Assembly: GCA_034401795.1 (NCBI GenBank)
Contig: CM067374.1
Location: 133,942,300-134,006,299, forward strand
DNA from: Chaetoderma sp. LZ-2023a
Lineage: Eukaryota; Mollusca; Caudofoveata; Chaetodermatida; Chaetodermatidae
Direction: 5' to 3'
DNA length: 64,000 nucleotides
Shown: in pieces, positions 11,441 through 23,385 of the stretch
Layout of the letters: the number at the start of each line of letters is the position of its first letter
Position numbering within the stretch: position 1 is the stretch's first letter
The notes under the pieces: model-generated
Database searches by the model: none
Seen by the model: the letters and a program-made list of their open reading frames with translations, nothing else
What the model was told of the DNA's origin: nothing
Position numbers and translations under genes: made by a program

Positions 11441-11746
11441 CTAAAATTATTATTATTATTATTATTAGTCTTTATTATTATTTTTTTAATATTAGTATTA
11501 TTATTAATTTAACACAAATTATGATGGCAATAAATAATATTAATTTTATTAGAACAAGTATTCAGAATATTTAGAGTCTCGCCTATACTCCCACTCCCCC
11601 ACCCCCAGACCCACCCCTCCCTCACCCCACCCCCAAGTCATTCCAGTGGTAAATTTCCAAAATATTCCCTTGTTCCACAGATGAAAATTTACTATAAGAA
11701 AATTTAAATCTGAGCTATATCTGACCATTAATCATTAATTAGCTAT

Positions 11747-11969
11747 TAGCCCTTTCACCCAAGAATTCCCTAAATATCATTTCCAAGGCAGGAAAACTGT
11801 TGAACATTTAGAGATTAATTTTCACTGGAAGCCGTTGCTGCCTTAGGCAGCAACTGCTTCCAGTCAAATTAATTACAAAATATTCAACAGATTAGGTTTT
11901 ATTTCGTAAAGAATTTACTCTTTAAGGGATTTGTTACTCTTTAAGGGATTTGTCATTTGAAAGGATTAA
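11747..11969. mobile_element. Family-A foldback MITE
   Basis: Ends CCCTTTCACCCAAGAATTCC and TTTGAAAGG-ATTAA. The core hairpin is CTGTTGAACATTTAGAG / CAAAATATTCAACAG around GCTGCCTTAGGCAGC. The end ATTTGTTACTCTTTAAGGG is repeated once. Confidence 0.8.
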
Positions 11970-12091
11970 TGCCATTGCTCCAATACACTTAGGTCTAAGC
12001 AGCCAACAAGCAAACGCATAAGTAAACATGCACACACGTACGCCACGCGCGCATACGCACGCACGCACGCACACAATATCTATCAGATTAC

Positions 12092-12244
12092 CAATATCTT
12101 GACTCCTCGTAGCAAGCGGTCGTCTCCACTGAGTTGTAAATTTATACGCGTCCAATCGGATTTCAATGATATTATTGATGAGGGCAAATAGCGGTGCCAA
12201 AGGAAATGCTGCCACGAAGATCGTTACAAAGCCAAATTGGATAA
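12092..12244 (-). CDS. Anoctamin, visible exon 11 (helices 7-8, calcium ligands E and D)
   Basis: The 153-bp exon encodes [20 protein letters not shown] followed by [20 protein letters not shown] and [11 protein letters not shown](G). [10 protein letters not shown] is the most conserved block of the TMEM16 family; its E-x3-D pair contributes two calcium ligands. QWRRPLA-R--DIG resembles the ANO3/ANO4 branch. Acceptor GATTTTCAG/TTAT and donor GATATTG/GTAATC. Phase 1 at both ends matches the neighbours. Confidence 0.97.
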
Positions 12245-12655
12245 CTGAAAATCAGAATAAATAAGACCAAAACAATTATTTATAACGTTATGCACCAGAC
12301 TCCCATGTGAATATCACCAAATAAGTACAACGGCATAACCCCTTAAATGCAAAGGATATATAAAATGACGTCATAAATATAAATTTTTTTAAAAACCATC
12401 CTAACTTAATTTTTCCATATCTCAAAAAAACAAGAACGCTGAAGCAAACAATGTCTCTCCTGTTAAGGCATGGATAGTGTTGATTGGCAAAGCAAACTTG
12501 GCATGGTTTGTAACACACATATTCAGTAATGCACCAACAAACAAGTGTAACCAATTAAACATGGAAACCATTTACCAAACTGCAGATAGTCTGATCTTGA
12601 AATTTTTTTTCCAAATCAAACTAGTAATGATGCAGATAGTACTTCTTGCATAGTA
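12245..12655. other. Intron sequence, no feature recognised
   Basis: Short stretch between exon 11 and the tandem repeat block. An (ACGC)n-like run lies just on the other side of exon 11 (12040-12073). Confidence 0.4.
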
Positions 12656-14310
12656 TATAACTCTGCTGTACAATTTTGTTGATATCTGGTAAGCCATTGT
12701 TGAAAAAATAGCCAAGTCCAAAACCGTGAAAAAAATAGTTAAAATGCCCCAAAATTAAATCCATTGTTTGTAGATCACATCCCTGTACAGAATAGATCAC
12801 TTCTGTATAGTTTCATTGAAATCGGATGAGCCAGTGTTGAAAAATAAGTTTGACCCCTGGCCACTGCCCCCAGATTGACTCAAGAACAAAATAATTTGTT
12901 GTACTGTAGTCTACTAAATACAAGCTTCAAAATGACATGTGACATGACCTCATTTGCTAAAATTTATTTTCTGCCCACCATTTCCCCCACCACTGCCCCT
13001 GGGGTGATATCAAAATTCCAATGTGTCATGCACATCTCTGGCCATATGTGTAATCATACAGAAAGTTTCAAGTTTCTATCTGAAATGGTCTAGAAGCTGC
13101 GTTACAATAGATTGGTGCCAACTTTTGGCCCCGGCCCCCACCCCATCCACCCCCCCACCTTCCCCCGTTTCACACAAGATCAAAATATTCCCTGTAGTCT
13201 ACTCATCATTGTCTTGAAAATGATATGCGACATTACACGCTTTGGAAAAAAATTTTATACCGCATTTCCCACCCCCAGGGCCGTAACCCTGGGGTCATGC
13301 CAAAATTTCAAAAGTATCATGCACATTCCTGGCGATATGTGCAATCATCCCCAAAGTTTCAAGTTTCTATCTGAAACAGTCTAGGAGTTGCATTACAATA
13401 GATTGGTGCCAACTTTTGACCCCGCCCCAACTACCCTCAGTTTGTGACCCAAGATCAATATAATTCCTTGTACTGTAGTATACTCTTCATTAGCTTGAAA
13501 ATGATATGCGACATCTTTGGAAAAATCTAATTTTTGACCCACATTCCAACGCCCCCGCCCCCACCGCCCCTGGGGGCATGCCAAAATTCCAAGTGTCATG
13601 CACATCCCTGTCCATATGTGCAATCATCCCTAAAGTTTCAAGTTTCTAACTGAAATGGTCTAGGAGGAGTTGCATTACAATCGATAATTACTGGCCAAAA
13701 CTGCACTTGCAAAACACATTAAAAAAGTCCAAGTCCAAACCGTGAAAAAAAAGTTAAAATGCCCCAAAATTAAATGTGATGTTATGTAGATCACATCCCT
13801 GTATAGTATAGATCACTTCTGTAAAGTTTCATTGAGATCGGATGATCCAGTGTTGAAAAATAAGTTGATTAGAAAACCTTAACCAAAACGGCACAAATGA
13901 TGGACAACGCCGCCACCGCTGTCACCGCCGCTGACACCGCCGCCGCCGGAATGAGTAATCCCTATGTCTCGCTTCTGCTTCGCAGGCGAGACAAAAACAT
14001 GTACATTTTCTATGTCGAAAACCATGGAAAATTCAGCAAAAAGATTTCAAAATTTGAAAACATTTTTTGATGGAGTATGCTTCCCTATATTATAGAGAAC
14101 ATGTCTGTAAAGTTTCAGCAAGATCTGATGGGTCAATGCTGAGAAATAATGATCTCTAAAAACCTTAACCATAAAAAACCTGTACATTTTCTATGTTGAA
14201 AACCATGGAAAATTCAGCAAAATTTTGTTCAAATAATGATGGAATGAGCTTCCCTACATTATAGATAAGATGTCTGTAAAGTTTCAGCAAGATCTGATGG
14301 GGCAATGATG
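12656..14310. repeat. Large dispersed repeat with about 285-bp tandem units
   Basis: Three successive units restart at 12.85, 13.11 and 13.40 kb. Each has TTACAATAGATTGGTGCCAA (near 13103 and 13394; diverged at 13675), a C-rich stretch, GAAAATGATATGCGACAT and TTTCAAGTTTCTA. A flanking module with CCCCAAAATTAAAT and AGATCACATCCCTGTA occurs at 12.75 and again at 13.77 kb. It ends in a hairpin-like GTCTCGCTTCTGCTTCGCAG / GCGAGAC near 13970, a motif repeated near 14400. Confidence 0.75.
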
Positions 14311-14556
14311 AGAAATAATGATATTTAAAACCCTTAACCATAAGTACAGATATGGTGAAGCCGACGCCGCCGACGATGACGGAAATAGTGATCCCAATGT
14401 CTCGCTTCTGCTTCGCAGGGGAGACAAAGATAATGCTGGATATTATAAGGCATTATTTTCAACATTCTTTACATCTAGCAATTTTTCGCATTCAAATCCT
14501 CATCACTCAAAATTCCTCAGAATTTTCTGTAACTCGTTTTGTTCTCTGTAGCTTTG

Positions 14557-14803
14557 TTAACCCTTTAATGGCCAAGCCACTCAAAATGGCTTTGCAAAGG
14601 TCATAAGAAAAGTCAATTTGCTGGCCAAGAGAAGACTATTTTTGAAAATTTACCACTGGAATGGCTGACTCGTTAATGAGCCAGCCATTCCAGTTGAAAA
14701 TTTTCAAAAATAGTCCTCTCTTAGTCTGCAAATGGACACTCACTGAGAAAATGTTTAGGATATTCTTGATCAATCTTGAAAATAAATGTTATGAAAGGAT
14801 TAA
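14557..14803. mobile_element. Family-B TTAA-flanked foldback MITE
   Basis: TTAA-CCCTTTAATGGCC at the left and AATGTTATGAAAGGA-TTAA at the right. Central arms: TTTACCACTGGAATGGCTGA / AGCCAGCCATTCCAG. Confidence 0.85.
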
Positions 14804-15134
14804 TACTGTAATATCTTAAAACCGCTGACTTTGAAATTGAGCATTAATAATTTTGCACTATTTTAATTTTTTTTCCAATCTCCGATCTTGTGTTTTGGGT
14901 CGGAATTTTTGTAAAACAAAACATTAAACTGATCTGGCCTAAAATAAAAATGGCCTTAGTCTACATATCAAGTTCTACGCATATGCTAGCCATAGCCATT
15001 TAACCTGTATAGACAAGAAATGACAAATATTTCGAAAGTAACAACTGCCAGACAAAATAATTTTCAAAATATTCAACAGCATTTGAGCATAAGTCTCTTA
15101 AAATAGAATCATTGAGATTTCAATGGTAAAATGG
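14804..15134. other. Intron sequence, no feature recognised
   Basis: AT-rich, with a stray half arm of family A near 15050-15080 (TTTTCAAAATATTCAACAGC). Confidence 0.4.
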
Positions 15135-15388
15135 TTAACCCTTTCTCAGAGAATTCCCTGACAAAGTATATTCTTTACGATATAAAACTCATTCTGTTGA
15201 ATATTTTGAAATCAATTTGACTGGAAATCTTGCTGCATATGGAATATTCTGTTGAAGATTTTGAAGCTAATTACCTATGGCAGCAAAATCTCCCACTCAA
15301 ATCAGTTTCAAAATACTCAACAGCTTTCCTGGTATAGGCTCCTTGAAACTGATGGACGCTGAAATTTCAGGCGCTAAAGGGTTATTAG
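15135..15388. mobile_element. Family-A foldback MITE abutting exon 10
   Basis: TTAA-CCCTTTCTCAGAGAATTCC at the left and CGCTAAAGGGTTA at the right. It has two consecutive left arms (TCTGTTGAATATTTTGAAAT and TCTGTTGAAGATTTTGAAGC) and one right arm. It ends about 24 bp from the exon 10 donor. Confidence 0.8.
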
Positions 15389-15411
15389 CTGGCACATTTT
15401 AAGATTTTTAC

Positions 15412-15545
15412 CCATTTCCAGGTACTCATCGAAGAGTCCAAATGCAGGTGCGGGGGCTAACACATTGTCCTTCTCCCATTGGTGAAGGCTGGACTTCTCA
15501 CCATCTTGATTAATTCGTCGAGATTTATACCACACAACAAGCTTC
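15412..15545 (-). CDS. Anoctamin, visible exon 10 (helix 6-7 linker, calcium ligands EYLE)
   Basis: The 134-bp exon encodes KLVVWYKSRRINQDGEKSSL, then HQWEKDNVLAPAPAFGLFDE and YLEM(V). GLFDEYLEM is a TMEM16 signature; the E-x2-E of EYLE supplies two calcium ligands. The first base completes the Pro codon from exon 9. Acceptor GTGTTTTAG/GAAG and donor ATGG/GTAAAA. This is the exon-proximal of 27 identical acceptors; the array at 15546-16820 consists of further copies of this boundary. Which acceptor is used in vivo cannot be read from DNA. Confidence 0.95.
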
Positions 15546-16820
15546 CTAAAACACGACAATAGTATCAGGGATTTATACCACACAACAAGCTTCCTAAAAC
15601 ACGACAATAGTATCAGGGATTTATACCACACAACAAGCTTCCTAAAACACGACAATAGTATCAGGGATTTATACCACACAACAAGCTTCCTAAAACACGA
15701 CAATAGTATCAGGGATTTATACCACACAACAAGCTTCCTAAAACACGACAATAGTATCAGAGATTTATACCACACAAAAAGCTTCCTAAAACACGACAAT
15801 AGTATCAGGGATTTATACCACACAACAAGCTTCCTAAAACACGACAATAGTATCAGGGATTTATACCACACAACAAGCTTCCTAAAACACGACAATAGTA
15901 TCAGGGATTTATACCACACAACAAGCTTCCTAAAACACGACAATAGTATCAGGGATTTATACCACACAACAAGCTTCCTAAAACACGACAATAGTATCAG
16001 GGATTTATACCACACAACAAGCTTCCTAAAACACGACAATAGTATCAGGGATTTATACCACACAACAAGCTTCCTAAAACACGACAATAGTATCAGAGAT
16101 TTATACCACACAACAAGCTTCCTAAAACACGACAATAGTATCAGAGATTTATACCACACAACAAGCTTCCTAAAACACGACAATAGTATCAGAGATTTAT
16201 ACCACACAACAAGCTTCCTAAAACACGACAATAGTATCAGAGATTTATACCACACAACAAGCTTCCTAAAACACGACAATAGTATCAGGGATTTATACCA
16301 CACAACAAGCTTCCTAAAACACGACAATAGTATCAGGGATTTATACCACACAACAAGCTTCCTAAAACACGACAATAGTATCAGAGATTTATACCACACA
16401 ACAAGCTTCCTAAAACACGACAATAGTATCAGAGATTTATACCACACAACAAGCTTCCTAAAACACGACAATAGCATCAGGGATTTATACCACACAACAA
16501 GCTTCCTAAAACACGACAATAGTATCAGGGATTTATACCACACAACAAGCTTCCTAAAACACGACAATAGTATCAGGGATTTATACCACACAACAAGCTT
16601 CCTAAAACACGACAATAGTATCAGGGATTTATACCACACAACAAGCTTCCTAAAACATGACAATAGTATCAGGGATTTATACCACACAACAAGCTTCCTA
16701 AAACATGACAATAGTATCAGGGATTTATACCACACAACAAGCTTCCTAAAACACGACAATAGTATCAGGGATTTATACCACACAACAAGCTTCCTAAAAC
16801 ACAACAATAGTATCAGGGAT
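15546..16820 (-). repeat. 48-bp minisatellite made of repeated exon 10 splice acceptors
   Basis: About 26 nearly identical 48-bp units in perfect register, plus a partial end unit. On the minus strand each unit reads CTGATACTATTGTCGTG, TTTTAG, GAAGCTTGTTGTGTGG, TATAAATC. It therefore carries a branch-like CTGAT, a T-rich tract, an AG acceptor and the first 25 or so bases of exon 10. The phase is kept (48 = 16 codons) and no unit has a stop, so a 16-residue repeat (KLVVWYKSLILLSCFR) is open throughout. Variation is limited to a few positions (GGG/GAG before ATTTATA, one TAGCATC, two ACATGAC, one V-to-F change), which implies recent amplification. Confidence 0.97.
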
Positions 16821-17311
16821 TTTCATAAGGGTCCTTTTGAGGGTATATAGCTGATTTGGACCCCCAAAAGTAGTGGCAGTAGGTCCCATGGGACCCCTGG
16901 AAATATTTTATGATTGTTAAATCCTAAGTAGTTGTATAGGTTTTTGCACAAGAATACCTACCAAATCTAGGATAGAATCAATATAATTCAGTCGTGAGCC
17001 CATTGCTACCCTCTAACTTATCTTAGCATTGAAGAGAAATACTGCTTGGGAACACAATGTTTCAATTTGGTACCCCCAGATTTCAGCTTGAGACCCCCAG
17101 ATTTAAGAGTGTGGGGTCCTTGGGACCTCCAAAATGTAGGTGCCATGGGAGACAGTGAATATTATATCTCAAACAACAAACATGTACTCATTAAGGTTAA
17201 GTTAGGTTAATGGACATGTTTGCCTGTGTACATGTGTATGTCCATTTTCAGGCAATGAGAAGATATTTTTTGAAAATGTATCACTTGAATGGCTGACTCT
17301 GTTATCAACCC
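16821..17311. other. Intron sequence with GGGACC-rich repeats
   Basis: No gene is seen. Several imperfect copies of CCCATGGGACCCC / GGGTCCTTGGGACC lie between 16860 and 17150. Confidence 0.4.
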
Positions 17312-17712
17312 TTGAATTCACCTTTCCAGAGTATCCACCCATCATATGACATCATAATCAACTACGTGATGTGTAGAATGACATCATAATGAATGATGTC
17401 ATGAATGACGTCGATAAGTACGTCACGAAGGCATATTTGAAGACGGTTTATACGTTGTTGTACAAATTCTATGTCCTTATTATTTAATAAATATTCTGTT
17501 GAATATTTTGAAACTAATTTGACAGGGTGCTGTTGCTGGCAGCAACAGCATCCAGTCAAATTAGTTCCAAAATATTCAACAGCTTCCCTGTATAGTTTTC
17601 AGGAAATTTATAGTCAGGGCATTCGGGGATCATTCAATCCCAACATGGCGAGGTGTGGGTGGAGCTATGCTAGTGATGGGCGGGGCATAGCTAAAACCGG
17701 AACGGGCCATTC
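17312..17712. mobile_element. Family-C MITE, reverse orientation
   Basis: Starts near CACCTTTCCAGAGTATCC and ends AAAACCGGAACGGGCCATT. It carries ATGACATCATAATCAACTAC, the internal hairpin TGTTGAATATTTTGAAACTA / TAGTTCCAAAATATTCAACA around GCTGTTGCTGGCAGCAACAG, and a single GGGCGGGGCATAGCTA unit. Confidence 0.85.
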
Positions 17713-18476
17713 TAGTCAAACATTTAACAAAAATAGTCTTTTCATAGCCTGCATATGGATATCAAGACCATTGCAGAGGCCGATTATGGCCGGGCTTAAA
17801 GGAAAACACCCGAGAACCAACAAATGATCTTGAATGTTAACTATAATAAATAGCCTCTAACCACCAGTAACAAAACAGAAATGGGAATAATTTGAAAAAG
17901 CATCTAAATAGCATTTATGTTACTCTGGCGGGAACCAATTCGTGAATCCCCTGGTCCTTTGTGCTCTGACATATGCTAAGGGAATAAATAATATCTTCCA
18001 CAGCCAGTCATATAATCTTAGTTATATTCGTGTTAAGCTGATTAGCCTCTACGTCCCACAAGTCTAATTTTAAAACAATTTGACTGAAAGCCATGGTTTC
18101 CAGTGACAGGACGCACTATCAGTCACAAAAATTTCAAAATATTCGGTAAGTATCATGCTACGACCCTGGAAAACAGCAGAGTATATTTGAAAAAATTCTG
18201 ACCAAAACTTGTTGCTTCCACCAGAAACAGGTCTGCTTTCCTTATATTCAGGTATTCAGTATCTGTATACATAGTCGACACATGGCGGAGTGGGAAGCAC
18301 CAGCTGCTTGACTAATTAGTCCAAATTAGGCACTATTAAAGCTGGTAAATGCTTTTTCTCAAAATTAATCTGATTCATTTCCGTTTTTACCAGTGGCAGT
18401 TTATTTAATATTGTATGAAATTACCAATAAACATCATTTCATGGTTCTCTTTTGCCTTCCTTTAACTATTAAAGTG
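17713..18476. other. Intron sequence, no feature recognised
   Basis: No coding or structural element beyond a decayed family-A fragment near 18070-18150. Confidence 0.35.
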
Positions 18477-18716
18477 TTAACCCTTCAATGGCCAAATTTG
18501 GTCAAGAAAATGGAAATATTTACTTATTGAATATCCATTTACAGGCCAAGAGAAGAGTATTTTTGAAAATTTATCACTGTAATGACTGGCTCGATTATCA
18601 AGCCAGCCATCTTAATGTTACATTTTCAAAAAATACTCTTCTCTTTACCTGCAGATGGACAATCCTCAAGACTACTACAGAGGCCAGTTTTGATAACTTG
18701 ACCATGAGAATGTTAA
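18477..18716. mobile_element. Family-B TTAA-flanked foldback MITE
   Basis: TTAA-CCCTTCAATGGCC and GAGAATG-TTAA. Arms have diverged (TTATCACTGTAATGACTGG / CCAGCCATCTTAATG). Confidence 0.8.
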
Positions 18717-19559
18717 GGAAGGCAAACCATACATTCGAGATATATACATATATATGACATACTATTTATGCTGTAAGAAATATTGTCAAGAAATAGTGTT
18801 AAATCTTTTGAAATTCATTTGACTGGAATAAACTTCATGGAAAAGAAGGATTTTATAAGCTGAGAAAAACTTATCGAAATATATACGTCACCTAGTACAA
18901 TAAAAGATCAGATCTGATTACATGTCACCTGACATTACATGTAATGTTCATTGAAGCAATGTTATTAAGCCACAAAGTTGCAATGGAGGTAACTTTGGTG
19001 AAAATGGATGCATTCAAATGTTATGCAATCACAAGACTAGGCTTGTCCAGCGGTATTCATGCACCAAATTTGAACCGAATCCATGTACGATCTCTAGTTA
19101 AAATCTGGAAGCCAATTTTTTTATGAATGTTAAATCTTAAGTTTTTCAGGGGAGGATAAATACATGTATCCTCTTTGTATCCATTTTCAACTATATTAAT
19201 TTTATTGATTTTTCAGTCTTGTGAATAAAATTTGACTTACGTTACCACTTTTAAATCTAGCGACCAGATTTTAGAAATTCTTTGCAACCTAAGAAATATT
19301 CAGTTAAATATTGTGTAACTAATTTACATGCTTCCCATGGTGAATTAGTTTCAAATTATTAATCAGCTTTCCTGCACGATTATCTCGGAGCGGATACATA
19401 TGCTTGAATTTTCAAACATCTCCTTTCCAACAAGATATTTAGAAGACATTAGTTCCCTGTTTTGCGTCTAGATTCTCTGATTTCATGACTTTCCACGATG
19501 TTCAGGATGATCAGAACAAACTCTGTGATACAGCGTTGTTAAAAAAAGCGGTTACTTAC
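18717..19559. other. Intron sequence, no feature recognised
   Basis: Contains only a decayed family-A pair near 19290-19375. Confidence 0.35.
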
Positions 19560-19657
19560 GGCAGGATAAGCTCCTTGAAGTTGTTAAATGTTTGTTTACC
19601 GATCATGACAATAGCCAGCTGTATGCAGAGTTCAATCAGACAGCCAGCCGGATCACA
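19560..19657 (-). CDS. Anoctamin, visible exon 9 (helix 6, calcium ligands N and E)
   Basis: The 98-bp exon encodes [20 protein letters not shown] then [12 protein letters not shown](P). [14 protein letters not shown] sequence and GKQ-x3-NN-x2-E are family hallmarks; the N-x3-E pair supplies calcium ligands in helix 6. Acceptor CATTTACAG/TGTG and donor CTGCC/GTAAGT. The split Pro codon is completed by the G that follows any of the exon 10 acceptors. Confidence 0.96.
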
Positions 19658-19958
19658 CTGTAAATGTACAGGACACATTCTGCTAGCCGTAGTTACACCT
19701 TTATCATAATCTAAACATACAGCCATGGATTCGTGCCGAGAAATACGTCTCTAACGTAATCACCGGCCATTTTGCCATGTCATCATAACGACTACCCTGT
19801 TACACAGACTCAACTTTGAACAGAGGCCAAACAGGTTGGGACCCAGTCTATCTCAGTAGTGGACGGTAAATGCAACACTGCGTTAAACAAGATACTTTTC
19901 TAAATCTCGTATCAAAGAAGATATCGTGAGACATGACTGCCCTTTATCTCTCGAACAT

Positions 19959-20098
19959 GTTCAAGAAAATTTCCACTTTCTCAAAGAAAATGTCCATTTG
20001 CAGATGAAGAGATTATTTTTGAAAAATGATTACTGGAATGACTGGCTCGGTTATCAAGCCAGTTGTTCCAGTTGTAAATTTTCAAAAACAGTCATGCC
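19959..20098. mobile_element. Family-B foldback MITE, truncated
   Basis: It has TTCAAGAAAATTTCCACTTT and the central arms ATTACTGGAATGACTGGC / AAGCCAGTTGTTCCAG; the right end has lost the family terminus. Confidence 0.7.
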
Positions 20099-20494
20099 TG
20101 TGCGGTACTATTTTCTATGATAACCTGTTAGAGGTTGACTTATAAGTCACTATGGCTCTATAATGAAACCTTAGAAACCTCATTGATGACCATAAGCAAA
20201 TCAATATGTAAGATAAACCATTTTGTGTTCCCTAAAACTGCATTACGCCAACCTCACGGAGACCCATTTCAACAGATCTCCATAACAACACAGGCCTGAT
20301 TCTCTTGGTCTGAAAATGTACATTTCAGACGTTTTGGGTCACACTGAATGTTAAAGGGCTAAACCAAGGTGATAATCACAGATTGCTGATTTATATCCAC
20401 ATCTCAGTAGCTTTCACAAGTTTCCTATTGTTGACTTTCATTAATTTCCATAATTACGTTAACATGGTCCTGACCGTTTCAAAATCAATGAAGA

Positions 20495-21055
20495 ATTCCA
20501 GTTTATCCATCAATCATATGACATCATATTCAACTATGTGATGTGTACAATGATGTCATAATCAATGACATCATGAATGACGTAGCTAAGTTCATCACGA
20601 ATGCTTAATTGATGACGGACTAAGTGCTGTTGTACGAATTTTATTACTTTAACATTTAATATTTTTACTATTTAATAAACAAGTTGAATATTTTGAAACT
20701 AATTAGATTGTGAGATGGCAGCAACAGCACCCAGTCAAATTAGTTTCAAAATATTCAGCAGCTTACCTGTATACTTTGCTGGAAATCGCTAGTTAAGGAG
20801 TTCAGGGATCGATCGAATAGCTAGAAATGGGAAGGAATAGCTAGAAATGGGAAGGAATAGCTAGAAATGGGAAGGAATAGCTAGAAATGGGCGGGTATTG
20901 CTAGAAATGGCTGGGTATAGATAGAAATGGACAGGCATAGCTAGAAATGGGTGGGTATTGCTAGAAATGGCGGGGTATAGTTAGAAATGGGCGGGTATAG
21001 ATAGAAATGGATGGGTATAGCTAGAAATGGGTGGGTATAGATAGAAATTAATCCC
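20495..21055. mobile_element. Family-C MITE with expanded internal minisatellite
   Basis: Left end TTCCAGTTTATCCATC, then ATGACATCATATTCAAC and a family-A-like hairpin near 20682-20762. This is followed by about 11 units of 20 bp (GGAATAGCTAGAAATGGGAA and GGGTATAG variants) at 20815-21050. The array is an expansion of the segment present once in ordinary copies. Confidence 0.8.
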
Positions 21056-21380
21056 TTTATTGAAAACCGTCTGGGAAATATTTCCAATCAGTAGGACTGG
21101 AGTTATCATCTTCATTCCAGAACTGGGTCGCCACGACCTAGATTTTTTAGTCAAACTCCAAAATCTAGTCTTCATGCAAGCAACAACAAATAGGCCAAGA
21201 TTAGCTCAAATTACTTCAGCAGTTATCATCTAGAAATGGACTTCTCTATATTAGTTACCGAAACCTTGATTATCAAACTTTTGGCACTTGCCTGCAAATG
21301 TGCATTCAAATATCTTTTGATTTTTAATCCAATCCTGAGAATGAAATGATTAAATTTCATAAATGTTATTATTGCCGTAC

Positions 21381-21438
21381 CTCCTCCTGTCGTGAGCCAG
21401 TCAGTGAATAATCATAATGTCCTGGATTTCCTCCGAAC
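21381..21438 (-). CDS. Anoctamin, visible exon 8
   Basis: A 58-bp exon. Its first base completes Arg; the rest reads FGGNPGHYDYSLTGSRQEE, the family's short loop after the FFxGRF motif. Acceptor ATTATTACAG/GTTC and donor GAGGAG/GTACGG. Confidence 0.93.
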
Positions 21439-21604
21439 CTGTAATAATATAAACCTGTACTATAATCCATGTTAAAACCGCTCAAGGGGCCAACTGCTTT
21501 CAGGGTCAGGGCAACGAGACACCTACCCATTAGCCAAATGACACGCAAACTGAATTTTGACTAAATGCATGGAGTATGTGTAAGCTAGATTTGTAAAGGC
21601 ATGA

Positions 21605-22150
21605 TCTGATGTAGCAATCAAGTAGATGACATCATAATCAATTACATCACATGTTAACCGACATCACAATCATAATGCATAATGAGGCTTGCAGCACTGG
21701 TGTGGTCGAAGCGGTTGGCAGCTATGATGGTTGGTTGGCGCTTTGGCCGGTTGTGTGCTAAGTTCCTCGTTAATGCCATTATACCATACTGACATGACTA
21801 CTTGTATAAATAATACATAATGAATGACGTATCTAGCTCTGTCATGAACATTCATAAGTCCGTCAAGTGTACGAATTCTGTCTTTGATGGGTTTACTATT
21901 TAATAAACATCCTATGACAGCAACAGTGCTGTCAAATTACTTTTAAAATATTCAACAGCTAACTTGTATATCAAAATATTCAACAGCTAACTTGTATAGT
22001 AACTTGTATAGTAACTTGTATAGTAAACCTTGAAACTGGGATTCTGGTAATTCAGGGTCCAAAGTATATAAATCGCTCCTAACATGCATCCGAAGTGGGC
22101 GGAGATTAGCTAGAAATGGGCGGGGCATAGCTAGAAATGTATCCCTATAT
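21605..22150. mobile_element. Family-C-like MITE (subtype C')
   Basis: Contains GATGACATCATAATCAATTA, CATCACATGTTAACCGACATC, a degraded right arm (AAAATATTCAACAGCTAACT) that is partly duplicated, and two AGCTAGAAATG(GGCGGGG) units. It ends about 8 bp from the exon 7 donor. Confidence 0.65.
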
Positions 22151-22157
22151 GACTGAC

Positions 22158-22269
22158 CTGCCCTTGAAGAAGGCGATGTAGAAGATAGTTGAGTAGTAGT
22201 TGACAAACTGAAACATGAACATCTTCAGTGTAAAACTGTCCTCCCATTCTGTATCAGTGCGAGGCTTCT
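22158..22269 (-). CDS. Anoctamin, visible exon 7 (helix 5)
   Basis: The 112-bp exon encodes (E)[17 protein letters not shown], then [19 protein letters not shown](R). The block TEWE-SFTLKMF-FQFVN is closest to ANO3/ANO4 as I recall that branch. Acceptor TTTATTTCAG/AGAA, donor GGCAG/GTCAGT. Confidence 0.97.
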
Positions 22270-22375
22270 CTGAAATAAACAACGTCCGTAATGAAATAGA
22301 AATATCAGTTCATAGACCTCGCCAGTTATTCCAATCTAAATTTTCAAATGTAGTCTTGTCTTCGACTATATATGT

Positions 22376-23385
22376 TCCGGTCATCATTAACTATATACGT
22401 CATGGTCATCATTAACTATATAGGTCACGGTCATCAGTAACGATATAGGTTATGGTCATCATTAACTATATATGTCATGGTCATCATTAACTATATAGGC
22501 CATGGTCATCATTAACTATATAGGTTACGGTCATCATTAACTATATATGTCATGGTCATCATTAACTATATAGGTCATGGTTATCATTAACAATATAGGT
22601 TACGGTCATCATTAACTATATACGGCATGGTCATCATTAACTATATAGGTCATGGTTATCATTAATAATATAGGTTACGGTCATCATTAACTATATACGG
22701 CATGGTCATCATTAACTATATAGGTCATGGTCATCATTAACAATATATGTCATGGTCATCATTAACTATATAGGTCATGGTTATCATTAATAATATAGGT
22801 TACGGTCATCATTAACTATATACGGCATGGTCATCATTAACTATATAGGTCATGGTTATCATTAATAATATAGGTTACGGTCATCATTAACTATATAGGT
22901 CATGGTCATCATTAACAATATATGTCATGGTCATCATTAACTATATAGGTGACGTTCATCATTAATGATATAGGTTACGGTCATCATTAACGATATACGT
23001 CATGGTCATCTTTAACTATATAGGTCACGTTGATCATTAACGATATAGGTTATGGTCATCATTAACTATATACGTCATGGTCATCAAAAACTATATAGGT
23101 CATGGTCATCATTAACAATATAGGTCACGGTCATCATTAACTATATAGGTCACAGTCAGCACTAACTACATAGGGCGTGGTCATCACTAACTATATAGGT
23201 CATGGTCATCACTGACTATATAGGTCATAGTCATCACTGACTATATAGATCATGGTCATCACTGACTACATAGGTCATGGTCGTCACTGACTATATAGGT
23301 CATGGTCATCACTGACTATATAGGTCATGGTCATCACTGACTATATAGGTCATGCTCAACACTAACTATATATAGGTCATGCTCA
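22376..23385. repeat. 25-bp minisatellite upstream of exon 7
   Basis: About 40 units of 25 bp (GGTCATGGTCATCATTAAC + TATATA), with the 5' part in CATTAAC form and the later units shifting to CACTGAC. The unit shows an internal GGTCAT duplication. Unlike the arrays at exons 10 and 13 it is not similar to the neighbouring exon boundary. Confidence 0.9.

Noticed and set aside
15374..16807. A 477-codon ORF as a repeat-protein gene
   Set aside because: Only its last 44 or so codons are a real exon; the rest is the boundary minisatellite, and it lacks its own start context. Partial inclusion through upstream acceptors remains possible and is listed as a finding.
15546..16820. CRISPR-like regularly spaced repeat
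   Set aside because: The units are contiguous with no unique spacers, and the genome is clearly eukaryotic.
22376..23385. The 25-bp array as a third splice-boundary minisatellite
   Set aside because: Its unit shows no similarity to the exon 7 acceptor or exon start.
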